A stretch of 64,000 bases of DNA from JAOAIV01 sp038849555 (GCA_038849555.1 JAWCMT010000004.1:1-64000); one strand, 5' to 3'; positions 51,447 through 60,805 are shown, numbered from the stretch's first letter. Notes: generated from the letters alone by a model not told the origin. Numbers and translations are program-made.

Positions 51447-52247
51447 TTAGGAATATAATTTGCCGTAGGGTCTTTTGGAGGTAGGAACTATTTTATGGAA
51501 CTTGGCGTTCATAATTACATTGTAATCTGCGCCGAAGTGCTTACAGAACTCCTTCACTAAGGATTCAATGATGCGTAAATCACGTTTGCCTACCTGCATA
51601 ACGTTGGCCTCTTTACTTGGCTTGAGGATGTTGCCACGCTCGTATATTACGCCGCCATGCATGCCTGTGCCTACAAACCGCGCCTTGCAGAATTCACCTT
51701 CCCGCAAGTCTAAGCCTAGAATCAGAATTATGCCGCCCGCCATGTACTCGCCTAGGAAGTCCTGCGCAGTGCCGCCTATGACAAGCTGTGGCGTCTTATT
51801 CTGGAATTCTTTCATGTGTATGCCCACTCGGTAGCCCACATTGCCGCGGACAAAGATTTTTCCGCCGCGCATCGAATGCCCCGTTATGTCGCCCGCATTC
51901 CCATGAACTATTATTTGCCCCTCATTCATCGTGTTGCCGCAGCCGTCCTGCGCGTTTCCGTGAACCACAATCGTGGGCCCGTTCATAAAGGCGCCTAAAT
52001 CGTTACCAGGAGTCCCGTAAATATCGATTTGAATAGCCGCGTCCAAGTCGGTTCCTACGTACCTTTGCCCACAAACATTGTGCACTTCGATTCGTTCAGC
52101 GCCGTTTCTGCTGATAGCCCTTAGCAGGCTGTTGAGTTCGCGGTAATGCAGCCCTTCAGCATCAATTTTCCAAACATTTTTTTCCACTTTCAAGCGCGGA
52201 AGGAACTTGGCGCTGATTTCCGCTATTGCCTTTTCTTCTTCAAACAT
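51447..52247 (-). CDS. Glutamate synthase GXGXG domain (GltB3)
   Basis: A 266-residue stand-alone C-terminal domain of glutamate synthase. It has DIYGTPGNDLGAFMNGPTIVVHGNAQDGCGNTMNEGQIIVHGNAGDITGHSMRGGKIFVRGNVGYRVGIHMKE, a run of GxG turns of the right-handed beta-helix. It is the last of five genes in an operon: the domain of the large bacterial enzyme is here a separate protein, the archaeal style. Starts 7 nt after GltB2. Confidence 0.96.
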   Translation of the reverse strand: MFEEEKAIAEISAKFLPRLKVEKNVWKIDAEGLHYRELNSLLRAISRNGAERIEVHNVCGQRYVGTDLDAAIQIDIYGTPGNDLGAFMNGPTIVVHGNAQDGCGNTMNEGQIIVHGNAGDITGHSMRGGKIFVRGNVGYRVGIHMKEFQNKTPQLVIGGTAQDFLGEYMAGGIILILGLDLREGEFCKARFVGTGMHGGVIYERGNILKPSKEANVMQVGKRDLRIIESLVKEFCKHFGADYNVIMNAKFHKIVPTSKRPYGKLYS

Positions 52248-52254
52248 CCATTGT

Positions 52255-53766
52255 TCACTCTCCCGCCATTTTTACGCCTAAAATCTTCAGCTCGGTATCT
52301 GTTAAGCCAACGCCGCGAAGAGCTAAACGGTTCCCACGCAAACTTTCAATAGCGTTTATGCCCATGCCGCCCATCATCTCCTTAATCTCAAGGCTCCATG
52401 CACGAAGCAGATTCGCCAGCCGCTCAGAAGCTATTTCTGGATTTATTCGCTTAGAAATCCATGGATCACTCGTTGCGATGCCCCATGGACATTTGCCTGT
52501 GTAGCATCTCTGGCAAACGGTGCAGCCAATGGCTACGAGCGCAGCAGTAGCAATATACACGGCGTCAGCACCTAAAGCTATGGCTTTCACAACATCAGCG
52601 CTGTTTCTGATGCCCCCAGCAGCAACGATGGAAGCCTTATTTCTTATACCTTCTTCACGAAGACGCTGATCCACTTGCGCAATGGCTAACTCGATGGGTA
52701 TGCCCACATTATCCCTTATGGCCTTCGGCGCAGCGCCAGTAGCACCTCTAACACCATCAAGCGCTATGATGTCGGCGCCTGCTCGAACCATGCCGCTGGC
52801 GATTGCCGCGGAATTATGAACCGCCGCAATCTTAACTGACACAGGCTTGGTGTAGTCAGTAGCCTCCTTTATGGCGTAAATCAGCTGTCTAAGATCCTCG
52901 ATTGAGTAGATGTCATGCTGAGGCGCAGGCGACAGCGCATCCGTACCCGGCGGAATCATACGCACACGTGCAACGTCTTCAGTTACCTTCTCGCCTGGCA
53001 AGTGGCCGCCTATGCCCGGCTTTGCACCTTGACCTATCTTGATTTCCACCGCAGCGGCAGTATCAAGATACTCGGGATGCACACCGAACCGGCCGGAAGC
53101 AACTTGAACAATGGCGCGTGAACCATACTTGTACAAGCTTTTATGCAAGCCGCCTTCCCCAGTGTTAAAGTAGGTTCCGCATTCAGCGGCGGCCCGCGCC
53201 AGCGACTCCTGCACGTTTAGGCTGATGGCACCGTAGGACATGGCTGAGAACATTATCGGCGTTTCTAAGCACAGTTGCGGCGTTAACTGCGATTTTAGCA
53301 CTACATCGCCGTTTTCCAGCTCCATTTCAAGCGCATCAGGCTTTGCACCTAGGTAGGTTCGGATTTCCATGGGCTCACGTAGCGGATCTATCGATGGATT
53401 AGTTACTTGGCTAGCGTTTAGCAAAAGTCTGTCCCAATAGCTAAAGTGCGGCTTATCGCAGCCCATGCCCGTTAAGATAACGCCGCCTGTTTCAGCTTGC
53501 CTTTTGATGTCCCTAACGGCTTCCAAAGTCCAGTTAGAATTTTCCCTGTATACATTAGGATTTTTACGGATCGTTATAGCGCGGGGGGGACAGAAAGTTA
53601 CGCAGCGCTGGCAGTTAACACAGTTTTCGTCTCTACTGCGGATAACATCATCTTCAGCATCATAATAATGCGTATCATAAGTACATTGGTTCACGCAGAC
53701 CTTGCAACGAATGCATCGCTCGGGGTCTCGTTCAACAATGTATTCGGGAAGCAAGTATGTCTTCAT
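52255..53766 (-). CDS. Glutamate synthase FMN-binding domain (GltB2)
   Basis: A 503-residue archaeal-type glutamate synthase central subunit. It starts with two ferredoxin-like clusters (CIRCKVCVNQC and CVNCQRCVTFCPP), followed by the FMN barrel: GEGGLHKSLYKYGSRAIVQVASGRFGVHPEYL, KIGQGAKPGIGGHLPGEKV, ALDGVRGATGAAPKAIRDNVGIPIELAI and AAGGIRNSADVVKAIALGADAVYIATAALVAIGCTVCQRCYTGKCPWGIAT. Electrons reach the FMN through the clusters. It overlaps GltB1 by 4 nt. Confidence 0.97.
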   Translation of the reverse strand: MKTYLLPEYIVERDPERCIRCKVCVNQCTYDTHYYDAEDDVIRSRDENCVNCQRCVTFCPPRAITIRKNPNVYRENSNWTLEAVRDIKRQAETGGVILTGMGCDKPHFSYWDRLLLNASQVTNPSIDPLREPMEIRTYLGAKPDALEMELENGDVVLKSQLTPQLCLETPIMFSAMSYGAISLNVQESLARAAAECGTYFNTGEGGLHKSLYKYGSRAIVQVASGRFGVHPEYLDTAAAVEIKIGQGAKPGIGGHLPGEKVTEDVARVRMIPPGTDALSPAPQHDIYSIEDLRQLIYAIKEATDYTKPVSVKIAAVHNSAAIASGMVRAGADIIALDGVRGATGAAPKAIRDNVGIPIELAIAQVDQRLREEGIRNKASIVAAGGIRNSADVVKAIALGADAVYIATAALVAIGCTVCQRCYTGKCPWGIATSDPWISKRINPEIASERLANLLRAWSLEIKEMMGGMGINAIESLRGNRLALRGVGLTDTELKILGVKMAGE

Positions 53767-54911
53767 TTAACTTTTTCCTCCTTGCAAGTTAACATTTCAA
53801 TAGTTGGTCGTTCGCCGAGTTTCCCAACCACGGGCTCGCCGCCTCTAGGGTACCAAACGCGATCTAATGCTGGAGAGACAAGGCGCATGGCCGCCTCTTC
53901 CGAGGAAAGATAAAGGAAGCCATCTCGGGTGCCGGCGACGAGAGGGCGCAGTTTGATTCTATCGGTTAACCCAATCATTTCGCCGTGATGAGCTATGATT
54001 ATGCTGAAAGGCCCATTCATCAAGAGGCTCCCGTAAGTTTGGCGTAGCGCTTTGAGAACCTGCTGCTTTTTGGGTTCCATCGCGTCTATTTCGCTCCACA
54101 AGGGCGCAGCGAAAATTTTGGCGACTATTTCTATGGGTAAATGTTGTCTGCGCATGAGAAGATCCACAGCGTAAGCTAACACTTCAGTATCCGTATGCAT
54201 GGTACATTTGTAACCATACATCTCCAAGTAACGACGGTTTATGCCATAAGAGGACAACTCGCCATTATGCACCACTGTCCAGTCTAAGATATTGAATGGA
54301 TGTGCACCGCCCCACCAGCCCGGCGTATTCGTTGGAAATCTACCGTGGCATGTCCACATGTACCCTTCATATTCCTCTAGGCGGAAGAAGTCTGCTATGT
54401 CCTCTGGGTAGCCGACGCCTTTGAATACGCCCATGTTCTTGCCGCTTGAGAAAACGAATGCCCTGCCCGTTTCCGTGTTTATACGCATCACTTGCGCTAT
54501 TACATAGTCTTCTTCAGACTGCCCCTCAAGGCACTGCTTTCTAGGCTGGATGAAATAGCGCCACACCAATGGTGGATCACGCACATTAGCTGTTCTTGTA
54601 GGTATCTCTTCATCATGTAGTACTTCGAAGTTATCGCGTAGTAACTTGTCTGTTTTCTCCTTAGCTTCCCTGCTCAGGTACATTATATGAAAAGCGTAGT
54701 CATCTTTATGGTCAGGGTATATACCGTAAGCTGCGAAGCCGCCGCCCAAGCCGTTTCCACGCTCGTGCATGTTTGCTATGGCTCTGACGGGATCACGCGC
54801 CGAGAATCGTCTACCCTCTAAATTCATCATGCCAAAGAGGGAGCAACCGGCGAAGTCCTTATCGTCATTGTAGGGATTGTTTATTTTGCCTATATTCTTC
54901 ATCATGATCAC
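53763..54911 (-). CDS. Glutamate synthase amidotransferase domain (GltB1)
   Basis: A 382-residue class II glutamine amidotransferase. The catalytic Cys is in GCSLFGMMNLEGRRFSA (residue about 23), so a short propeptide must be removed. Further: MHERGNGLGGGFAAYGIY, HGRFPTNTPGWWGGAHPFNILDWTVVHNGELSSYG and HTDTEVLAYAVDLL. It supplies ammonia from glutamine to the FMN subunit. Its start overlaps the FAD oxidoreductase gene by 4 nt (ATGA). Confidence 0.97.
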   Translation of the reverse strand: MIMMKNIGKINNPYNDDKDFAGCSLFGMMNLEGRRFSARDPVRAIANMHERGNGLGGGFAAYGIYPDHKDDYAFHIMYLSREAKEKTDKLLRDNFEVLHDEEIPTRTANVRDPPLVWRYFIQPRKQCLEGQSEEDYVIAQVMRINTETGRAFVFSSGKNMGVFKGVGYPEDIADFFRLEEYEGYMWTCHGRFPTNTPGWWGGAHPFNILDWTVVHNGELSSYGINRRYLEMYGYKCTMHTDTEVLAYAVDLLMRRQHLPIEIVAKIFAAPLWSEIDAMEPKKQQVLKALRQTYGSLLMNGPFSIIIAHHGEMIGLTDRIKLRPLVAGTRDGFLYLSSEEAAMRLVSPALDRVWYPRGGEPVVGKLGERPTIEMLTCKEEKVK

Positions 54912-56182
54912 TCTAAGTACAGTCTTTTTCTCAGAGATAATGGTAAAGTGGCGAGGCCGAAGTTTTCTGAGAGAAGCGCTTGCTTGAACTTTTTCACGTT
55001 GACACCATTTTTCATTAGATTAAACAGCACCCCTGCTCTTTCGATATCATTTAACAGCAGTATGCCTACAATCACATCGTCTTTGAGAACGATCTTTTTG
55101 TAAAGTCGCTTCTCAGGTTCATGTCTGGTTAAGATTTCGTAGCCCTCAGCGTTCTTCGGATTGACCAAACCGATGGATATGATTGGTATGCCAAAGTACT
55201 TCAGGGCGCTCATTGCTGTGCCACCGGGGTACTCTGCTTTTTTACCCGCCATGTTATAGCCTGCAACTCTGCCTTCAAGCTGAGCAAGAGGCCAAAGAGG
55301 CAACAGCCGGTTTTCTCCAGAAATGAAGTCGTAGGCTTCAGCAACATCCCCGCTGGCATACACGTCTGGAACACTTGTACGCATCAAATGATCAACAAGA
55401 ATACCCCTATTTGTCTTCACATCAGTTCCTGAAACAAGCTCAATGCGCGGAACAACGCCAATTGCAATTATTACCAAGTCACATTGAACACTATTACCGT
55501 TGGTTAATACTACGCCGCCTACAGCACGTTCATCTTCAGGCTTTCCAAGAATACGCTGAACCGATTGGCCAGTAATAATTGTCACACCAGCACGTTCCAT
55601 CACGTTAGCAACCATATCTGATGCAGGTGCATCCAAGATTAGGCTGAGAATCTTGTTTTGAAGCTCCACTATGGTTACTTTTAAGCCACGTTTCACCAGC
55701 GCCTCAGTCACACTGACGCCTATGAGCCCGCCGCCGACTACTACGGCGCTCTTGGCTTTCTCGATTTCTGCCGCTAAACTTTCAGCATCAGAAAGCTTTG
55801 TAAACGTAAAAACGCCTTCTTTGTCAGCGCCTTCTATTTTGGGCACAAAAGGCTTCCCGCCTGTTGCAATTAGCAGTTTCTCGAAAGAAACATGGGCGCC
55901 ATTATCAAGAACCACATATTTCTCATTCAAATTTAGGCTAACAGCCCTTTGTCCCATTAAAGCTTGCACATTATTTTTTTCCCAAAATTGACTGTCGCGG
56001 CACAACATTTTTTCGAAATTGGCTTTTCCGCTGACTAAATCAGAAATCATTGGCCGTGAATAGGGAGGGCAAGGTTCCTCTGAAACTACAGTTATCGCGC
56101 TAACAGGGTCTACTTCTCTTATGGCTTCCACTGCACTAATTCCTGCTGCTGAAGCACCTATAATCACATACTTCGCCATCAC
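54908..56182 (-). CDS. FAD/NAD(P)-dependent oxidoreductase of the glutamate synthase operon
   Basis: A 424-residue protein with FAD motif KYVIIGASAAGISAVEAI, the NAD(P) motif AVVVGGGLIGVSVTEALVKRGLKVTIVE, and VYASGDVAEAYDF. It belongs to the NADH oxidase/ferredoxin reductase-like family, not to the two-cluster bacterial GltD. With the ferredoxin encoded before it, it would feed electrons from NAD(P)H to GltB2. It overlaps neighbours by 4 nt on both sides. Confidence 0.94.
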   Translation of the reverse strand: MMAKYVIIGASAAGISAVEAIREVDPVSAITVVSEEPCPPYSRPMISDLVSGKANFEKMLCRDSQFWEKNNVQALMGQRAVSLNLNEKYVVLDNGAHVSFEKLLIATGGKPFVPKIEGADKEGVFTFTKLSDAESLAAEIEKAKSAVVVGGGLIGVSVTEALVKRGLKVTIVELQNKILSLILDAPASDMVANVMERAGVTIITGQSVQRILGKPEDERAVGGVVLTNGNSVQCDLVIIAIGVVPRIELVSGTDVKTNRGILVDHLMRTSVPDVYASGDVAEAYDFISGENRLLPLWPLAQLEGRVAGYNMAGKKAEYPGGTAMSALKYFGIPIISIGLVNPKNAEGYEILTRHEPEKRLYKKIVLKDDVIVGILLLNDIERAGVLFNLMKNGVNVKKFKQALLSENFGLATLPLSLRKRLYLE

Positions 56183-56622
56183 GGCTTCACCTCCATGAGT
56201 ACTAAAGCACCGTTTGGGCAGTTAGCGACGCAAGCGGGCACATCCAGTCCTGAACAAAAATCGCATTTTGCAACGACTTTACCGGAAACATCCATTTTGA
56301 TGGCGCTGTATGGGCAAACCATGATGCAGGTCCAGCAGCCCATGCATTTCGCAGCGTCGTGAATCACTAGCCCGGTTGATTCGTCTTTTTTCATGGCGCC
56401 TGAGAGACAAGCGGTAACGCATGGTGCATCTTCGCAGTGCCTACACTGAATAGCAAAAGAAACAGGCTTATTCACCTCTAGCCTTACTCGACCAAGGGGG
56501 CGAGGATTTTCTCTATTATAAGCCTTGATGATATCTTTTGATTTGGAGTGCTGGACGGTGCAGTAAACCTCACAGAGCCCGCAGCCTATGCAAAATTCTT
56601 CCTTTGCTACAATTCTTTTCAT
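56179..56622 (-). CDS. 4Fe-4S ferredoxin, HycB/CooF-like
   Basis: A 147-residue polyferredoxin. Cluster motifs occur as CIGCGLCEVYC (residues about 10-20), CRHCEDAPCVTAC, CMGCWTCIMVCP and CDFCSGLDVPACVANCP. It heads the operon and probably passes electrons between the FAD protein and the glutamate synthase core. ATG at 56622 has an AAGGGTG ribosome-binding site at 6-nt spacing; a GTG lies 6 nt upstream. Confidence 0.95.
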   Translation of the reverse strand: MKRIVAKEEFCIGCGLCEVYCTVQHSKSKDIIKAYNRENPRPLGRVRLEVNKPVSFAIQCRHCEDAPCVTACLSGAMKKDESTGLVIHDAAKCMGCWTCIMVCPYSAIKMDVSGKVVAKCDFCSGLDVPACVANCPNGALVLMEVKP

Positions 56623-56837
56623 AAGCACACCCTTCGCATTTTTATAAGCTAAAGTATATCAGGGGATCACAGGAAACGAGCGGTTGTAAAGCTCTCATCT
56701 GAGAATCAATGGCAGTAGCTGCTGCGTGTATATTGGAACTTGCTAGGTATTCGTAGAATTTGAGCGGCATTAGTGATCCCGTTATTCAAGATTGTTGCAA
56801 GGTAAAATGATATATGTTTTATATAACTTTGCTGAAA

Positions 56838-56854
56838 AGCATTTATATGCAAAG
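56838..56854 (+). promoter_or_regulatory. AT-rich promoter region of the AbrB-PhoU gene
   Basis: The sequence agcatttatatgcaaag at 56838-56854 is a TATA-like element about 50-65 nt upstream of the ATG, in a highly AT-rich stretch from 56807 to 56885. GAGGT lies 10 nt before the ATG as ribosome-binding site. Confidence 0.5.
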
Positions 56855-56902
56855 TAATGAACTATATTACATAAATGAAATATATGAATGAGGTAAACAG
56901 TC

Positions 56903-58006
56903 ATGGCAGAAAGAGACTTGGGCCATAGAAGAGTTCAATGCACAGGAAGAGGCTCATACATAATATCCTTGCCAAAAGATTGGGTGCAAGACATTGGCTT
57001 GAAAAGAGGAAACGAAGTCGACTTCATCGTGCAACCTGACTCATCGCTAATTTTGATTCCGAGAAAAATAAAAGAAAAATACGATAAAGACAAGCACGCA
57101 AAACTCAAAGAATACTACATCACTATAGATTCAGCCGAGGAGAACTTGGAGTCAACGCTCCGAATGATAAAGGCGCTTTATGTCATAAGCGCTGACCTCA
57201 TACGAGTACACTTCAAAGGCAAAAATGTGGAAAAGAGCAAAGCCATAATAAAAAATTTCGCCAGAGACACTCTCCTAGGTGCAGAAGTTATTGATGAAAA
57301 AACAGACGAAATTACATTGCAGATTCTCATAAAGCACTCAGAATTTCCAATCGAAAATGCGGTAAGAAGAATGGCTGTTATAGCCCTTTCAGCCAACAGA
57401 GACGCCTTTTTGGCGCTTAAAAATCGAAGTAACGACCTGTTTCAGAGCGTAATTAACGCGCACCATGACACAAACAGACTAGGCTTATATGCTGTTCGCC
57501 AATTGAAGTTCGGCATAGAACGAAACCTGTTCAGGGAATTAGGTTTCAAGACACCTAAAGAATTTCTCTTGTATAGAATAATCGTAAATAACATAGAAAA
57601 CATCAGCGAAAACGCACTAAACATAATCAATAATTTGGCAACATTACAAAAGCAAATCGACGAGCAGTTGCTTTTCATAAAAGAACCTATTGACGAGGAA
57701 GTCTATTCACAAATGCTTAATTTCAACTCTCACGCCCATCAGCTTTTTGAGGAATCCATAAAGGCAATGTTCAAAAAAGCCTATCATGAAGCCGAGAAAA
57801 TAATTCTCAAACGTGGGTCTTTTACACCATTGGAAAACGAGCTTATCCGGCTAATGACCAGCAAGAAACTGGATCCTAACATAGCTGCGATTCTCAGATT
57901 GATGATGGATAACTCAAGACGAATAATGGATTACGCCCAAGATATTGCAGAGTTAACGCTAAACCGGACAGTGGAAGAAATCTGCACCACTTTCGAAGTA
58001 AAATAA
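56903..58006 (+). CDS. AbrB/SpoVT-PhoU domain regulator
   Basis: A 367-residue protein. Residues about 8-50 form a swapped-hairpin AbrB DNA-binding domain (RRVQCTGRGSYIISLPKDWVQDIGLKRGNEVDFIVQPDSSLILIPRK). The remainder is two PhoU-like helical bundles (RRMAVIALSANRDAFLALKNRSNDLFQSVINAHHD and SHAHQLFEESIKAMFKKAYHEAEKIIL). The type is found in archaea near phosphate transport genes; here no Pst genes are adjacent. It may sense phosphate or regulate as a chromatin-bound factor. Full length. Confidence 0.9.
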   Translation: MAERDLGHRRVQCTGRGSYIISLPKDWVQDIGLKRGNEVDFIVQPDSSLILIPRKIKEKYDKDKHAKLKEYYITIDSAEENLESTLRMIKALYVISADLIRVHFKGKNVEKSKAIIKNFARDTLLGAEVIDEKTDEITLQILIKHSEFPIENAVRRMAVIALSANRDAFLALKNRSNDLFQSVINAHHDTNRLGLYAVRQLKFGIERNLFRELGFKTPKEFLLYRIIVNNIENISENALNIINNLATLQKQIDEQLLFIKEPIDEEVYSQMLNFNSHAHQLFEESIKAMFKKAYHEAEKIILKRGSFTPLENELIRLMTSKKLDPNIAAILRLMMDNSRRIMDYAQDIAELTLNRTVEEICTTFEVK

Positions 58007-58028
58007 CCGAAAACTTGGATAATAAAAC

Positions 58029-58259
58029 TCAGTATAGATTGCGGGTTTCCCTTCTTTTTTCTGCTTCTTCATAAAAGCGTAAAATCTCATCTATTATCTC
58101 AACATTCGAAAGTAGCATCCGCCTGCAGCAGTATCGCTTAACACCAAGACTATCCAATATGTCACTGGCGTTCTCACCTGTCTTTACTCTCCGCGCAAAT
58201 TCTTCCCAGAGATCCCCAATCAACTTGCCGCACGTGAAGCATCTAACAGGAATTATCAT
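58029..58259 (-). CDS. rpo10: RNA polymerase subunit Rpo10 (RpoN)
   Basis: A 76-residue protein. MIIPVRCFTCGKLIGDLWEEF and the later VKRYCCRRMLLSNVEIID give the CX2C and CCRRM zinc site of the Rpb10 family. It stabilises the Rpo3/Rpo11 assembly platform. Last gene in the ribosomal/polymerase cluster, 11 nt after uS9. Confidence 0.97.
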   Translation of the reverse strand: MIIPVRCFTCGKLIGDLWEEFARRVKTGENASDILDSLGVKRYCCRRMLLSNVEIIDEILRFYEEAEKRRETRNLY

Positions 58260-58270
58260 CCAATTTCCCC

Positions 58271-58681
58271 TTATCTGTAGCTTTTCTGTTCTTTTGCACG
58301 CGCACCTGGACCGCCGAACTTTTTCGGTTCCTTTCTTCTTGAATCCCCAACAATCATAGTCCTATCGTACTCAGTAAAGACCGTGCGCAGATGAGTACTC
58401 TTCGTCCATTTCAATAAAGCGTTTGCCAAAGCCATACGGGCGGCTTCCGCTTGTCCCATGTAACCTCCACCGGAGGTTTTAACGTCAATATCAAGCTGTT
58501 TCCAAACGTCTTCGCCAGCATGTATCAAGGGCTCCATGATTTTTTCACGAGCAATTTCCGGCTCAAAAATTTCCACGGGAACCATGTTTATTCTTACTCT
58601 ACCAACGCCAGGTCTGACGAAGGCTCTGGCCACAGCTGTTTTTCTTTTTCCACTAACAACCAAAACTTTCTTGGCGGGCAT
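58271..58681 (-). CDS. rpsI: Ribosomal protein uS9
   Basis: A 136-residue protein of the small-subunit P site. VLVVSGKRKTAVARAFVRPGVGRVRINMVPVE and the C-terminal tail KKFGGPGARAKEQKSYR, which ends in the conserved Lys-Ser-Tyr-Arg reaching the tRNA, are intact. Starts 2 nt after the uL13 stop. Confidence 0.98.
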   Translation of the reverse strand: MPAKKVLVVSGKRKTAVARAFVRPGVGRVRINMVPVEIFEPEIAREKIMEPLIHAGEDVWKQLDIDVKTSGGGYMGQAEAARMALANALLKWTKSTHLRTVFTEYDRTMIVGDSRRKEPKKFGGPGARAKEQKSYR

Positions 58682-58683
58682 AC

Positions 58684-59124
58684 TTACTCACTTTTCCATC
58701 CTATTTCTTTAGCTAACTCTCCAAGGGTAAAATAGGGACCTCTTAATTTAGACGCCTGCGCTTCATCAAACGTAATCATCTGTTGACCTTTGAACTCTTC
58801 AGGCACACCGATGAACACTTTCAACCTTTTATAAGCCATTTTTCCCTTCGGCTGCTTGAACGGTAACATCCCTCTAACGGTTTTACGCAATATTCGATCT
58901 GGTTGTCTATAATGAAAAGGCCCTCTACCTGGTGAGCCAACTTCAAGAAACTCTTTAGCTTCTGCCACTTTGCTTTTCTTTTTCCCTGACAACACAGCTT
59001 TTTCAGCGTTAACAATTACCACTTTTTCGCCATTCAACAGTTTTTTGGCAATTTCGCTGGCCATTCTACCAAGAATGAGCCCATCCGCATTCACTATAGT
59101 GACTTGGGGTTTTATTGTTTGCAT
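58684..59124 (-). CDS. rplM: Ribosomal protein uL13
   Basis: A 146-residue large-subunit protein: ADGLILGRMASEIAKKLLNGEKVVIVNAEKAVLSGKKKS, then GPFHYRQPDRILRKTVRGMLPFKQPKGKMAYKRLKVFIG. Length normal for archaea. In the same operon, 4 nt after eL18. Confidence 0.98.
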   Translation of the reverse strand: MQTIKPQVTIVNADGLILGRMASEIAKKLLNGEKVVIVNAEKAVLSGKKKSKVAEAKEFLEVGSPGRGPFHYRQPDRILRKTVRGMLPFKQPKGKMAYKRLKVFIGVPEEFKGQQMITFDEAQASKLRGPYFTLGELAKEIGWKSE

Positions 59125-59128
59125 CTTT

Positions 59129-59491
59129 TCACCGGATTATTTTAACATTTGAACCTTTGGGGTGTGTTTCCACAAGCTCAGGAATAGATAAGTATTTTGC
59201 TTTTGCAGCCGCTAATTTTTCCTTTGCCTTCTCAGAAGCACCGAAAGCCGCCACTGTTATTGCATGATCAAGCGAGCCTGCGCCTAGGATTTTTCCAGGC
59301 ACAACTACGACATCGCTTTTTTGCGTATACCTGTTTATGCGGCTCAAGTTTACAGCGACACGTTGTCTTCTTGCTTTGGCTAAATGCCTCGCTACATCCA
59401 GCCAAATAGCCGCGTTTTTTTCTCTGCTTTGCTTTTTTAGGAAAAGAATAAGCTGGACGAGCTCTGGATTTGTAGATTTGGTCTCTTTCAC
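59129..59491 (-). CDS. rpl18e: Ribosomal protein eL18
   Basis: A 120-residue archaeal/eukaryotic protein: KNAAIWLDVARHLAKARRQRVAVNLSRINRYTQKSDVVVVPGKILGAGSLDHAITVAAFGASEKA. Its 4-nt overlap with the Rpo3 gene couples translation. Confidence 0.97.
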   Translation of the reverse strand: MKETKSTNPELVQLILFLKKQSREKNAAIWLDVARHLAKARRQRVAVNLSRINRYTQKSDVVVVPGKILGAGSLDHAITVAAFGASEKAKEKLAAAKAKYLSIPELVETHPKGSNVKIIR

Positions 59492-60321
59492 TTTACCTCA
59501 ACCTTCACTTGCTCTTCGAATTCCTTTAATTGCTTATCCAATATTTTAGTAGCTTCCTGAATAATTCTTTCAGGAGGAAGCACACCTGTTGATTCTATAC
59601 TCATTACAAAAGCATTTTTCTCCCATTCAACATTTATCGCTGCCGGCTTCTGCGGGCAAGCCTCAACACAGTCCATACATAGGTTACATGCGAGAAGGTC
59701 TCGAACTTCCACCTTATTCGCCTTTACTGCAAGCACCTTTTTGGGGCATATTTCCACACATTTCACGCAGTCCTTGCATTTTTCGCTATCAACCTCAACT
59801 TTTGGGAGATATTTGTAAGCACACATGGAAACAGGTTGCCATTTCGCATGATTCTTGCCTTTCCCAAGTCGGGCGTATGCCTCAAGCTTCAGCTTTTGCC
59901 CTTTGGCTAGTTTTATGATAGGAATTTTATCAGAAACTGGAACTATCTCAGGATTTTCAGAGACCAACTCACCTGAATAAACTGTGCGTGTCCCTTCGCT
60001 TGCTTCCGCATCCAACGTAAACGTTACACGACAAAGGCTACAGCCAAACTCGCTCTGGCATTCGCATTCACCAGGAAGATTGTAGCTATCCAGATCTGTT
60101 TTGAGGGGGGTTAGACCTAGCCTATGAGCTATTATCTCATCTTGTAAAATGGATGAATTCTCAATTATAACAACTTCATCTATAGCCATGCTTGGCACTT
60201 CAGCAAGCGCGATTCGCCGCAGCGCATTCACTAATGAAACATCCGCGTCTCTTATTATAAAGCGAATACTCGCTTCGTTCTTCTCAAGCACTTTTATTTC
60301 CACTTGATGTTGCCACTCCAT
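59488..60321 (-). CDS. rpo3: RNA polymerase subunit Rpo3 (RpoD) with two Fe-S clusters
   Basis: A 277-residue Rpb3 homologue. The N-terminal dimerisation domain carries SLVNALRRIALAEVPSMAIDEVVI and HRLGLTPLKTD. A ferredoxin-like insert holds CKDCVKCVEICP and CNLCMDCVEACP, eight Cys for two [4Fe-4S] clusters, as in the group of archaea that keep both. It nucleates polymerase assembly with Rpo11. In the uS13-uS4-uS11 operon, followed directly by eL18. Confidence 0.98.
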   Translation of the reverse strand: MEWQHQVEIKVLEKNEASIRFIIRDADVSLVNALRRIALAEVPSMAIDEVVIIENSSILQDEIIAHRLGLTPLKTDLDSYNLPGECECQSEFGCSLCRVTFTLDAEASEGTRTVYSGELVSENPEIVPVSDKIPIIKLAKGQKLKLEAYARLGKGKNHAKWQPVSMCAYKYLPKVEVDSEKCKDCVKCVEICPKKVLAVKANKVEVRDLLACNLCMDCVEACPQKPAAINVEWEKNAFVMSIESTGVLPPERIIQEATKILDKQLKEFEEQVKVEVK

Positions 60322-60403
60322 AATAGTTATGAATAATGACTGTGCGGGTCAATAAAAGTAACAGTGCATTATTTCAATTTTTCTGTTAAAAAAGTGGGAG
60401 AAG

Positions 60404-60805
60404 CTATACGCGCCTTCCTCTTCGACCACCAGGCCTTCTTGTGCCATCATGAGGAATAGGCGTGACCTCTTCGATACGCTCTATGCGGAAGCCAAATCTC
60501 GCAAGCGCTCGTATAGCCGCTTGAGCGCCAGGCCCAGGTGTTCGTGGACCTGATCCGCCTGGAGCGCGAACTTTAATGTGTATAGCTGTTATTCCCTTAT
60601 CGCGGGCTATTTCTGCGGCTGCAGTGGCGGCGCGCATAGCCGCGTATGGTGAAGACTCCATGCGGTCGGCTTTAACGAACATTCCGCCGCTGGTGCGCGC
60701 GATTGTCTCCGCGCCGGATATGTCGGTTATGTGAATCATAGTGTTGTTGTATGAGCTGTAGATGTGGACGATGCCCCATTTTTCATTTTTTTTGCTACTG
60801 CTCAA
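60404..60805 (-). CDS. rpsK: Ribosomal protein uS11
   Basis: A 133-residue protein at the small-subunit platform near the mRNA exit: KWGIVHIYSSYNNTMIHITDISGAETIARTSGGMFVKADRMESSPYAAM and the final RIERIEEVTPIPHDGTRRPGGRRGRRV. The C-terminal basic tail is intact. Start overlaps the uS4 stop by 4 nt. Confidence 0.98.
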   Translation of the reverse strand: MSSSKKNEKWGIVHIYSSYNNTMIHITDISGAETIARTSGGMFVKADRMESSPYAAMRAATAAAEIARDKGITAIHIKVRAPGGSGPRTPGPGAQAAIRALARFGFRIERIEEVTPIPHDGTRRPGGRRGRRV

